NCBI GenBank assembly: GCA_002771355.1
Contig: PCSU01000057.1
Coordinates: 1 to 9,431, forward strand
Source of the DNA: a candidate division WWE3 bacterium CG22_combo_CG10-13_8_21_14_all_39_12
GTDB lineage: Bacteria; Patescibacteriota; 4484-211; GCA-002791395
DNA length: 9,431 nucleotides
Direction: 5' to 3'
Both the position numbers and the translations under genes were made by a program. Of this stretch, positions 1 to 6,217 are shown piece by piece. Within the stretch, counting starts at the first letter, position 1. The number at the start of each line of letters is the position of its first letter. Below the pieces are notes generated by a model, which saw only the letters and a list, made by a program, of their open reading frames with translations, was not told the origin of the DNA and did no database searches.

Positions 1-41
1 ACTTTACCTTTTTGATTTAATTGTTGTTTATTAATTTTCAT
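1..41 (-). CDS. Start of an unrecognised gene running off the left edge
   Basis: An ATG at 41-39 opens a frame without stops to the window edge and would encode a lysine-, asparagine- and glutamine-rich start (MKINKQQLNQKGK...). It begins 27 bp after the stop of the M23-like gene at 69-929, in the same direction, as expected for the next gene in a tightly packed set. The sequence just upstream (AAAGAGTAAATT, minus strand) has at best a weak AGAG ribosome-binding element. Only about 13 codons are visible, so no function can be given, and a chance open frame is possible. Confidence 0.4.
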   Translation of the reverse strand, partial: MKINKQQLNQKGK

Positions 42-68
42 AATTTACTCTTTGGTTTTTTATTTGCG

Positions 69-929
69 CTACAAACACAATAGTATATAATTGAATATAT
101 TGCAAGTGGTAGTTTTGACTGCCACCTCACCGTCGTTTGTAATATCAACCGCAAACTGCAACTCTTCTGTTACCTTTGGATTAGTGCGCTCCACCATAAA
201 ATCCCTCTGCACCAATCTTTTTGTCCCTGTTGGAATCGGCGTTGGTACCGCTGTCGGATCAGCAATAGCTGTAGGGGTTGGTATTGTTCCGACATCACCC
301 AAAGTCATCCCTCTCCACACAGTTGTTGTACGGTATTGGTTTGTGGAACCATCACTCGGCCATGCAAACCCTTCAAGGTTTTCAAAGGGAACCGATTCTC
401 GGTTAAGTTGGGAAACATCTGCATATAGTCCTTTGTAAAGGGTCATGTGAATATGCGAAATCGTTTCTTTCTTATCTAAGATGTTTGATGCTTCACCAAT
501 CTTGGTCTGAGACTGTGTCACTTCCCCTCCGATACTAACTTGGATGTTTTTCATGTATGCAAGCTGCACGTACCAGTGAAGGTCCTTTCCATCTGAATTT
601 ACTCCTGCATTTGCAACCCGGATTGCTACAGTACCGTTGGGGGGATCTATCCAGGCGACAAAACCGCCAACGGGTGAGGTTACGGCGAGGCCCTCTGTCC
701 TATCATTTACTTCTGTGAGATCAAATGAGTAGGTATATGCTCCAATGTGGCTGTAATTATTGTAACCCTGGTGCACCTGCCAAACCTCTCCGGTTCTAAA
801 GGGAAAAACGATAGAAGGTTGCTCATTTCCTGCAAATACAGGTTGTTTGTTGAAAACAATACTGTTTCCTATCAAGGTTATACAGAGTATAAGTACAACC
901 ACGGTGAGACGCAAAATCCTGGCTTTCAT
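69..929 (-). CDS. Secreted M23-like (degenerate LytM-fold) protein with truncated C-terminal domain
   Basis: This is a 286-residue exported protein. Residues 1-34 look like a signal peptide or N-terminal anchor (KAR, a long hydrophobic stretch, then VFAG). Residues about 48-168 have the layout of an M23 domain in normal order: H61 and D70 (SHIG...SFD) as zinc ligands, then GGFVAWI, then WYVQLAYM, and finally the HxH motif H159-I-H161. In the third motif the usual catalytic YxH histidine is replaced by Q122, so hydrolytic activity is doubtful and a binding or regulatory role is as likely. A threonine/proline linker (about 217-236) leads to the first 35 or so residues of what resembles a CARDB-type immunoglobulin-like domain (FAVDITNDGEVAV). 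The protein then ends in an unrelated tail, NIFNYILLCL. The start at 929 is chosen over the ATG at 965 because AGGAGG lies 7 nt upstream of it and the signal peptide then begins correctly. The substrate is unknown. Confidence 0.75.
   Translation of the reverse strand: MKARILRLTVVVLILCITLIGNSIVFNKQPVFAGNEQPSIVFPFRTGEVWQVHQGYNNYSHIGAYTYSFDLTEVNDRTEGLAVTSPVGGFVAWIDPPNGTVAIRVANAGVNSDGKDLHWYVQLAYMKNIQVSIGGEVTQSQTKIGEASNILDKKETISHIHMTLYKGLYADVSQLNRESVPFENLEGFAWPSDGSTNQYRTTTVWRGMTLGDVGTIPTPTAIADPTAVPTPIPTGTKRLVQRDFMVERTNPKVTEELQFAVDITNDGEVAVKTTTCNIFNYILLCL
77..105 (-). promoter_or_regulatory. Possible promoter inside the 3' end of the M23-like gene
   Basis: On the minus strand TTGCAA (105-100) is followed after 17 bp by TATTGT (82-77), with an overlapping alternative -10, TATACT (87-82). 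Each listed hexamer keeps four or five of the six consensus positions. It would drive the partial gene at the left edge with a leader of about 30 nt. The region is very AT-rich, so a chance match is quite possible. Confidence 0.25.
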
Positions 930-936
930 AGTAGTT

Positions 937-942
937 CCTCCT
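937..942 (-). promoter_or_regulatory. Consensus Shine-Dalgarno sequence for the M23-like gene
   Basis: AGGAGG on the minus strand sits 7 nt before the ATG at 929-927 and decides the start of this gene. It is the strongest ribosome-binding site in the window and contrasts with the neighbouring genes that lack one. Confidence 0.85.
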
Positions 943-951
943 AGGAATATA

Positions 952-967
952 TTGTGCATTTGCACAA
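952..967. promoter_or_regulatory. 16-bp inverted repeat in the leader of the M23-like gene
   Basis: TTGTGCA and TGCACAA form a perfect 7+7 inverted repeat with a 2-bp centre. It ends 9 bp upstream of the Shine-Dalgarno hexamer. It could be an operator for a dimeric regulator, or in RNA a 6-bp hairpin with an AAAU loop next to the ribosome-binding site. It has no U-run after it, so it is not a terminator. No known regulator is assigned. Confidence 0.45.
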
Positions 968-1005
968 AGGTGAGAGTTGTTTAGTTACTAGAGTTTGAGA
1001 GTACC

Positions 1006-1608
1006 CTAATAAATTTCTAAGGTCTTAAGAATATCAGCAATAGTGCTACCTTCTTGAGTGGTTAGTTCGTTGCTTGGGTAATAAACTTCTAGAATATAAC
1101 CTTTGTCTACATGGGGTACATAGATTTCTATGTATTCTTCAAGCTCAAGTCCAATTGAACGTGCCTTAATTCCCGTTGTATCAGCAATACTGATTTCATT
1201 GAATGCTCCTTGTTCAATATTTGATTGATTGTTTCCAAATTCAATTATCTCATTAATTGCATTCCCGACCTCTGTTGAGGAAAGTGTTGGATTTTCATTA
1301 CTATAAAATGAAATTGTTTCAAGGTACCCTCCAATAATTGTTGGGTGGTCATCAAATATCTGATACGAACTCTCAAGAGAAATAGATGTTTTGTGAAGTC
1401 CATTGACTGATTCTTGGCTTGTTATTGACCACTCTTCAGGATATTTGACAGAGAAACCATATTCGTCATTCGTATATGTATTCCACCCAGCATATTGACC
1501 TGGCGTTGGTGTTTGATTGTTGATCACAACATCCTTAACTCCTGAAAACAAAAAGTAACTCGCAACTATCAGAGCTACAATTCCAAAAAGTATTAATTCC
1601 TTTCGCAT
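1006..1608 (-). CDS. Membrane-anchored exported protein, PsbP-like
   Basis: This is a 200-residue protein with a single N-terminal hydrophobic segment (residues about 4-22) and no lipobox cysteine, so it is probably anchored in the cytoplasmic membrane with its body outside. A short linker (NNQTPTPGQ) leads to a region beginning GWNTYTNDEYGFSVKYPEEW (41-60). The 'YGFSVKYPEEW' pattern is typical of PsbP-like or DUF1795-like soluble domains common in bacterial exported proteins. The rest alternates predicted strands and helices, including SIADTTGIKA and VDKGYILEVYYPS, and ends in a helix (IADILKTLEIY), again as in that fold. No catalytic motif is visible and the function is unknown. It is separated from the upstream membrane-protein gene by 271 bp and has a -10-like element 6 bp before its ATG. 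The M23-like gene follows after a 76-bp gap and may be cotranscribed. Confidence 0.7.
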   Translation of the reverse strand: MRKELILFGIVALIVASYFLFSGVKDVVINNQTPTPGQYAGWNTYTNDEYGFSVKYPEEWSITSQESVNGLHKTSISLESSYQIFDDHPTIIGGYLETISFYSNENPTLSSTEVGNAINEIIEFGNNQSNIEQGAFNEISIADTTGIKARSIGLELEEYIEIYVPHVDKGYILEVYYPSNELTTQEGSTIADILKTLEIY

Positions 1609-1614
1609 AAAAAT

Positions 1615-1625
1615 ATCTTAGTATA
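1615..1625 (-). promoter_or_regulatory. -10-like element close to the PsbP-like gene start
   Basis: Upstream of the ATG at 1608-1606 the minus strand reads TATACTAAGAT. TAAGAT is 6 bp from the ATG and TATACT (five of six consensus) is 11 bp from it. Either would give a leader of zero to a few nucleotides. No Shine-Dalgarno sequence lies in the expected place. Confidence 0.45.
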
Positions 1626-1879
1626 TCTACTCCCATGCGTCAAACAGCAATTCTCTTTGCTACAAAGCATCTTACAGATTCTTTCCTTTCTATTTGTTTG
1701 TTAAAGTTCCAGATTCTTAAAACACCTATACCCTACAATATATACATGCCGTGGGTCAAGAAGGAGGATTTACCAACAGTTAGGGAAAATAAAATTTCTA
1801 GTTTTGAAGCCAACACAAAACTTTTTATATGTACCCATACTCACACTCGTGAGATGAAGTACTGTGACTATAGTGACCT
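1626..1879. other. Gene-free gap between the GT-C-like gene and the PsbP-like gene
   Basis: This is the longest non-coding stretch in the window; the full gap is 1609-1879. No convincing coding frame, tRNA or riboswitch is visible on either strand. It holds a weak 7-bp hairpin (AGTTTTG/CAAAACT, 1800-1822) whose T-run lies on the plus-strand side, and a small CTCAC/GTGAG hairpin near 1841-1854. An AAGGAGGA at about 1760 on the plus strand has no start codon at a usable distance. It probably contains the end of the upstream transcript and the promoter of the PsbP-like gene. Confidence 0.5.
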
Positions 1880-3325
1880 TCACTTATTATCAGATTGGTA
1901 TATGACTGCGGTTTTATCACGATACAGTTCACGCCACAACATATCTCCTTCAGAAAGACGAATATCAAGAAACGTTCCATTTGCAATAAGTAGATACTCA
2001 GTTCCATAATCAACAAGATTCTCACTAAAGCCATCCTTTGCCTGAATAATTTCAAGATAAGTTGTGTAAGGACTTACGCCATCATCCGTTTTCCATGCAG
2101 GCATTCTTCCATCAACAAAATATGTATACTCCGGTAACTGCCATGACAAAAACCCGCCCCATTCAAAAAGTGTATACAGGTGAGAACCAGATGGTAGCGG
2201 ACTGTTTGTTAGATACTCTATTATTTCACAGGGATATATGCGCAAACCTTGTGTGCAGTAACGATCCCAATTCTTAACATCATTAAATGCTGGCCCCATA
2301 CTAAATATTCCGATTAAAAATCCTCCAACAACAAGAACCCATGCTGAGATATGCACCACCTCTTGTTTGTTAAGCATTATTAATTTATGAGTGAACACAT
2401 CCGCAACACTTACAAAAAATATAAGTGGCATATACACGCCGTGCCTAAGCGCAGAAATAGAAAGATATGTTACAAAAAGCACACACATGCTCCAAAAATA
2501 TTTTCGTTTATGGTTTGATGTATACAAAATCCATATCCACAAAAACGACAACCCAATATAGATCACTTGTACTAGTGTGCTCGGGCCCACCCACTCAGCA
2601 ACAAGAAGGTGCATGGGTGTTTGTAGGTGATTCAGTATTTCCTCATAGACTCCCCATCCAAATGGGTTAATAAACGTTGCAAAAACAGATACTGCTAATC
2701 CTATGCTCACTAATACTTTTTCTCTTCTTGATACGGTATATATCTGTGATACAAAATCAAAACCAACAACAGCCAAACCTATGACAAATCCTCCGTGAAA
2801 GTTGACCCAAAAAACAAAAAGAACTCCCAGCAATAGAATACGCTTAATAGAATGAGATGAACGCAGGATAAGGAATACCAGCATAAAACAAAGGAGCGAA
2901 AAAACTTGTGCACGCCAACCTAACGATAGCGTACTCAATCCAATCCACAAAAAAAGAATAAAAGCGAGTGTTGATACATACCACGAATTCTTGAACAACG
3001 TACCAAAAACAATATAGAGAATTCCAATCAAAAACCCGTAGCCCACCATAAGAGCCTCAAGCCCACCTATCTTATATAACACAAACGTTATAGCTTGGTA
3101 GATCGAATAGGAATGACTCCAGGTGTAGTCATGAAGAAAATACGTCAACTCATTCGTTCGCAATACCTGAAAATTATCCCAAAAGTATGATCCATATCGA
3201 AGATGCCATCCAAGATCTGTATCGAATGGAGGAATAATCGATACAAGAACAATTGATATCGTTGCACATACCGCAATAATAATCTTATGATAACCATGTA
3301 CTGTTAGCCATACATTTTTTATCAT
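1880..3325 (-). CDS. Polytopic membrane protein, probable GT-C-superfamily glycosyltransferase-like
   Basis: This is a 481-residue integral membrane protein with about ten hydrophobic segments between residues 15 and 345, followed by a soluble C-terminal part of about 130 residues. Right after the first membrane segment comes PPFDTDLGWHLRYG, an acidic DxD-type motif followed by a WHLRYG pattern, in the first outer loop where GT-C enzymes carry their catalytic or metal-binding acid. Further recognisable patterns are NFHGGF (about 175-180), NPFGWGVYE (about 220-228), RHGVYMP (about 294-300) and, in the tail, WGGFLSWQLP followed by FVDGRMPAW. Families with these features are usually annotated as hypothetical membrane proteins or dolichyl-phosphate-mannosyltransferase-like. 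Donor and acceptor are unknown. A lipid-linked sugar donor is a family-based guess. The ATG at 3325 is used; a GTG two codons upstream (3331-3329) is an alternative, and neither has a clear ribosome-binding site. It begins 44 bp after the hydrolase stop and may belong to the ftsEX transcript. Confidence 0.65.
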   Translation of the reverse strand: MIKNVWLTVHGYHKIIIAVCATISIVLVSIIPPFDTDLGWHLRYGSYFWDNFQVLRTNELTYFLHDYTWSHSYSIYQAITFVLYKIGGLEALMVGYGFLIGILYIVFGTLFKNSWYVSTLAFILFLWIGLSTLSLGWRAQVFSLLCFMLVFLILRSSHSIKRILLLGVLFVFWVNFHGGFVIGLAVVGFDFVSQIYTVSRREKVLVSIGLAVSVFATFINPFGWGVYEEILNHLQTPMHLLVAEWVGPSTLVQVIYIGLSFLWIWILYTSNHKRKYFWSMCVLFVTYLSISALRHGVYMPLIFFVSVADVFTHKLIMLNKQEVVHISAWVLVVGGFLIGIFSMGPAFNDVKNWDRYCTQGLRIYPCEIIEYLTNSPLPSGSHLYTLFEWGGFLSWQLPEYTYFVDGRMPAWKTDDGVSPYTTYLEIIQAKDGFSENLVDYGTEYLLIANGTFLDIRLSEGDMLWRELYRDKTAVIYQSDNK

Positions 3326-3369
3326 GTGCACAATATTTTCAAATACCTATCAATGAAAAATCAACGCCT

Positions 3370-4584
3370 TTATTGAACATGCCAGTAAATGGTTTTTGTG
3401 CCGTCTGAATGGTCAACACGAATCCCTTTTCCAACAGTACCCGTGAATGAACACGCCTTATTATCGCTAACTTGATATGCAACTCCATCAGCAGTTGCAA
3501 AAATTGGTGCTCCTTCAACTCCCCTTCCAAACGATGCATCATACATATCTATACCGTTATGGCCAGGAATACCAAAGTTTTGTTGATACCATAACGCAGT
3601 TGTTGGATCATTAAACCTATTTGTAACAACGTAATTTTCTACTGGCCAGATAAACGTTCCGTCACTCAATCTTCCTGATGGGTCTGAAGCAACCCCATTG
3701 ACGTAAAACCCAAAATGAACATGCGCCCCTGTCGAACAACCAGTATTCCCCAGATGCGCAATGACATCACCCTGTTTTACATCTCCAATTTTAGTACCGA
3801 CACTACTTAACGCAGCCTTAATTGACCGAATCTCTTCTTCGATTTGCGATAGTAAATTCTGATACTGTGACTCCTCATTTGCCGTAACAGAAAGTAACCA
3901 TGCCTTTGTTGACTGTTGAGTTTGCAGTTCAACTTTTTGTTGATCTAGCATATGGTTCTGGTCTTCAAGCTGAACTTTTAATTGCTCTTGATCATTTTTT
4001 AGGTTTTCTAATTCTTGTTGTTGAACAACATAGACCTCCCTAGTACCAGTCATTTTTTCGAATAAATCAACATCCAGAAGTTGTAACGCTTGCAAATATT
4101 TTCCATGAATCACATTGGTGCTGTACACATCTGGAGTAAGAGCAAATGACGACTGTGTACTTCCAAGTTGGTATGAACTACGAACACGCGCTGATAAGAC
4201 TTTTTCAATATCTGATATCGACTGCGTAAGGTTACCTTGTTTTTCAGATAAACCATTAATATCGAGTGACACATTTTCAATCAACGCTAACGTTGAAGCA
4301 ATACTATTTCGTGTTTCTTCTTGCTGTAAAAGTGTTAATGACTCTTGAGTTTCAAGATAAGCCATTTGGTTCTGAAGATTTTGTTCCTGACTTTTTAACT
4401 CATTAATTTTGCGCTCGTATTCTGCTTTTTTACTTTCTTGAGTTTTTAACTCTTCATACTTTGTATCAGTCTGGGCACCAATTGAATTTGTATTACTACC
4501 GTACGCTACATCAACCCCACTACGTATAGGCATTACAAGGATACTGACAAAAACTATGATTAGTATATGGAAATATTTTTTCAT
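3370..4584 (-). CDS. FtsEX-associated coiled-coil peptidoglycan hydrolase with a circularly permuted LytM/M23 domain
   Basis: This is a 404-residue secreted protein. Residues 1-29 form a signal peptide or anchor. Residues about 38-130 and 173-258 are long heptad-rich coiled coils, separated by the 'ARVRSSYQLGS...' stretch found between the coils of PcsB/CwlO/EnvC-type proteins. These are the extracytoplasmic partners of FtsEX, and this gene directly follows ftsX. The C-terminal 145 residues contain every M23 motif but in swapped order: KQGDVIAHLGNTGCSTGAHVHF first (H288, H290), then a new linker with WPVENYVVTNRF, then GHNGID (H342, D346), APIFATADGVAY, and finally VDHSDGTKTIYWH (H402), with the protein ending two residues later. 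Canonical LytM runs HxxxD, YxH, HxH. All three zinc ligands and both catalytic histidines are present, so activity is plausible. C283 and C378 may form a disulfide. The start at 4584 gives a TAATG overlap with the ftsX stop; an ATG 7 codons upstream would lie inside ftsX. Confidence 0.85.
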   Translation of the reverse strand: MKKYFHILIIVFVSILVMPIRSGVDVAYGSNTNSIGAQTDTKYEELKTQESKKAEYERKINELKSQEQNLQNQMAYLETQESLTLLQQEETRNSIASTLALIENVSLDINGLSEKQGNLTQSISDIEKVLSARVRSSYQLGSTQSSFALTPDVYSTNVIHGKYLQALQLLDVDLFEKMTGTREVYVVQQQELENLKNDQEQLKVQLEDQNHMLDQQKVELQTQQSTKAWLLSVTANEESQYQNLLSQIEEEIRSIKAALSSVGTKIGDVKQGDVIAHLGNTGCSTGAHVHFGFYVNGVASDPSGRLSDGTFIWPVENYVVTNRFNDPTTALWYQQNFGIPGHNGIDMYDASFGRGVEGAPIFATADGVAYQVSDNKACSFTGTVGKGIRVDHSDGTKTIYWHVQ

Positions 4585-5471
4585 TATGTTCTCATTGCAT
4601 TCCACGTCGCTAGATAATTAGTAATAATGGTGAATACGGAACCAAACAATACCGTTGCCCCTCCCGTATAAAGGACAAACTCCATATGATTTGATATTAA
4701 ATCTACTGCTGCAATAAAGTTCATCGAAAAAGCCTCAACCGTTGGAATCAGCATGTATAAACCTATGGTTGAGAGAGTAGTTGCAATAACGGCAAACAAA
4801 ATACCATCAATAATAAATGGCAACCTAATATACCAAGACCCAGCCCCCACCAATCGCATGACCTCAATCTCACTACTAAATGACTTAATGTTATTTGAAA
4901 CAACAATTGCCATAAGTACAACAACGGTAAAAAGTAAAACACTGATGAGCACTGCCCCGCCAATACGCAGGGCACTAGTAAACCGTGTAAGTTCAACAAC
5001 CAAATCTTCTTGAAAAATAACACTCTCTACAAACTGATTGCCTTCAAATTGTGCAGAAACATCGTATAACTTATTGACCGATAACGCTGATACACCAAGA
5101 GATGCTGGCAACATATCTGCAGTTACAAACTCTAAAAGCTCTGGTTTATCAGGAAACAACCGTGCACTTCTGTCTTTATAAATCTCAACTGCCTGCGCTT
5201 TTGAAATATAGGTTACATCACTTATTTCAGGAGATTTTTCTAACTCTGCTTTAATTTGTAAAATCTGATCCTCGAGCGTTTCATCTTTAAAAAAGATCAT
5301 TACTTGGGGTTGTTGCTCAAAAAACTCCAAAACCTTTGTTGTTCCAACACTTACAACGACAAACAACTGCGCTATCAAAAAGGTTACTGATAATATCAAC
5401 ACTACAGAAAGTGATTGAAACGGTTTTCTTATTATATGTTGTATAGCGTATCGTAAGATTTTCATGATCAT
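4584..5471 (-). CDS. ftsX: Cell-division ABC-transporter-like membrane protein FtsX
   Basis: This is a 295-residue membrane subunit of the FtsEX complex, which couples ATP hydrolysis in the cytoplasm to activation of peptidoglycan hydrolases outside the membrane. It shows the standard four-segment topology: TM1 about 20-42, an extracytoplasmic domain about 45-165, TM2 about 168-192, TM3 about 215-242 and TM4 about 264-286. The cytoplasmic loop after TM2 carries the FtsX signature SSEIEVMRLVGAGSWYIRLPF (about 199-219). The outer domain (QVMIFFKDET... ISKAQAVEIYKD) matches the usual start of the FtsX extracellular domain, which binds the coiled-coil partner. Length is normal for the family. Its ATG follows the ftsE stop with no gap (TAAATG) and GGAG lies 8 nt upstream, so translation should be coupled to ftsE. 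A second ATG two codons later is possible but less well spaced. Its own stop overlaps the start of the hydrolase gene. Confidence 0.93.
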   Translation of the reverse strand: MIMKILRYAIQHIIRKPFQSLSVVLILSVTFLIAQLFVVVSVGTTKVLEFFEQQPQVMIFFKDETLEDQILQIKAELEKSPEISDVTYISKAQAVEIYKDRSARLFPDKPELLEFVTADMLPASLGVSALSVNKLYDVSAQFEGNQFVESVIFQEDLVVELTRFTSALRIGGAVLISVLLFTVVVLMAIVVSNNIKSFSSEIEVMRLVGAGSWYIRLPFIIDGILFAVIATTLSTIGLYMLIPTVEAFSMNFIAAVDLISNHMEFVLYTGGATVLFGSVFTIITNYLATWNAMRT

Positions 5472-6134
5472 TTAGGTATCTCCAACAATCTTTCCATTCT
5501 CCATCTCAACTTTTCTTCCTTTAAGTTTTTTAATTACAAGATCATCATGTGTTGCCATCATAACTGTTGTACCCCAATCATTAATCTGCTGCAACAACTC
5601 AACAATCTGTTCACTGTTTTTACGATCCAAATTCCCCGTTGGTTCATCAGCTAGTAATACCTCAGGTTCATGGGCAAGAGCCCTTGCTATTGCAACGCGT
5701 TGCTGTTCTCCAGTAGACAATTCATGTGGAAATGCCTTTAACCGATGCAACAATCCGACCTTTTCAAGCAAAAATGGAACAACTTCCGCTATTTCTTTTT
5801 TTTGTGATCCTGTAACTTCTAGCGCAAAACCTACATTCTCTTCGACTGTTTGCCGTTGGAGCAACTTAAAATCCTGGAATATCATTCCTATGTTGCGACG
5901 TAGCTGAGGAACATTGCGTTTAGATATCTTTACGATATCTTCATCTTTAAAAATAATCGACCCACTTGATGGTGAATCTTCTTTTATTAAAAGTTTGAGT
6001 AGTGTTGTCTTTCCCGCACCAGACGGGCCAATAAGAACAACAAAGTCTTTTTCTTTTATATCAAGACACACGTCATCAAGGGCAGTTACCCCACCACGTC
6101 CATATACTTTTGTTATGTGATCGTAGGTGATCAT
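5472..6134 (-). CDS. ftsE: Cell-division ATP-binding protein FtsE
   Basis: This is a 220-residue ABC-type ATPase, the cytoplasmic motor partner of FtsX in controlling septal peptidoglycan hydrolysis. Visible motifs: Walker A GPSGAGKT (36-43), Q-loop Q87 in MIFQDFKLL, signature LSTGEQQRVAIARAL (139-153), Walker B VLLADEP (159-165), D-loop NLD (168-170) and H-switch H196 (ATHDD). The length is normal for FtsE. The signature has Thr where the second Gly of LSGGEQ normally lies; this is a mild change that probably keeps activity. The start is well defined: the family's usual N-terminus (MITYDHITKVYG) begins there. A consensus TATAAT lies 6 bp upstream and no Shine-Dalgarno sequence is seen, which suggests leaderless initiation. 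It is the first gene of the ftsE-ftsX-hydrolase cluster, 83 bp downstream of the dsbA-like gene. Confidence 0.95.
   Translation of the reverse strand: MITYDHITKVYGRGGVTALDDVCLDIKEKDFVVLIGPSGAGKTTLLKLLIKEDSPSSGSIIFKDEDIVKISKRNVPQLRRNIGMIFQDFKLLQRQTVEENVGFALEVTGSQKKEIAEVVPFLLEKVGLLHRLKAFPHELSTGEQQRVAIARALAHEPEVLLADEPTGNLDRKNSEQIVELLQQINDWGTTVMMATHDDLVIKKLKGRKVEMENGKIVGDT
5480..5483 (-). promoter_or_regulatory. Shine-Dalgarno element for ftsX inside the end of ftsE
   Basis: GGAG on the minus strand, in the Gly-Asp codons near the end of ftsE, is 8 nt from the ftsX ATG. It supports 5471 as the start and shows that the internal genes of this operon use a ribosome-binding site, unlike the first gene. 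Confidence 0.65.
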
Positions 6135-6140
6135 GAATTT

Positions 6141-6146
6141 ATTATA
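6141..6146 (-). promoter_or_regulatory. Consensus -10 element of ftsE, leaderless arrangement
   Basis: TATAAT on the minus strand is 6 bp before the ftsE ATG, so transcription would begin at or within a base or two of the start codon. No good -35 hexamer is seen at 16-18 bp, and no Shine-Dalgarno sequence could fit. Confidence 0.6.
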
Positions 6147-6217
6147 CAGGTGATTGCAGATAAATAGCGAACGGATCTAATTGTTATTCAAATTAAAACA
6201 CTAGAACGATAAGTTTT

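Noticed and set aside
91..438. Open frame on the plus strand of 115 codons
   Set aside because: It lies fully antisense to the M23-like gene, which has a signal peptide, recognisable motifs and a strong ribosome-binding site; the antisense product is low-complexity and resembles nothing.
93..954. Shared 10-mer GAATATATTG at 93-102 and 945-954, with a similar stretch near the GT-C-like gene start
   Set aside because: It is short and AT-rich, and two copies in 9 kb of AT-rich DNA can arise by chance; context differs beyond the 10 bases.
1800..1822. AGTTTTG/CAAAACT hairpin followed by TTTTTAT on the plus strand
   Set aside because: The stem is only 7 bp and AT-rich, and no plus-strand gene precedes it. 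As a minus-strand terminator the following sequence is less U-rich, so it is mentioned only in the gap description.
1635..2009. Open frame on the plus strand crossing the gene-free gap
   Set aside because: Its second half is antisense to the conserved end of the GT-C-like protein, and there is no promoter or ribosome-binding site at its ATG. The product shows no domain pattern.
4585..4605. Upstream ATG adding 7 residues (MECNENI) to the hydrolase
   Set aside because: It would overlap ftsX by 22 bp and put charged residues before a standard signal-peptide start MKKYFHILIIV; the TAATG overlap at 4584 is the more usual arrangement.
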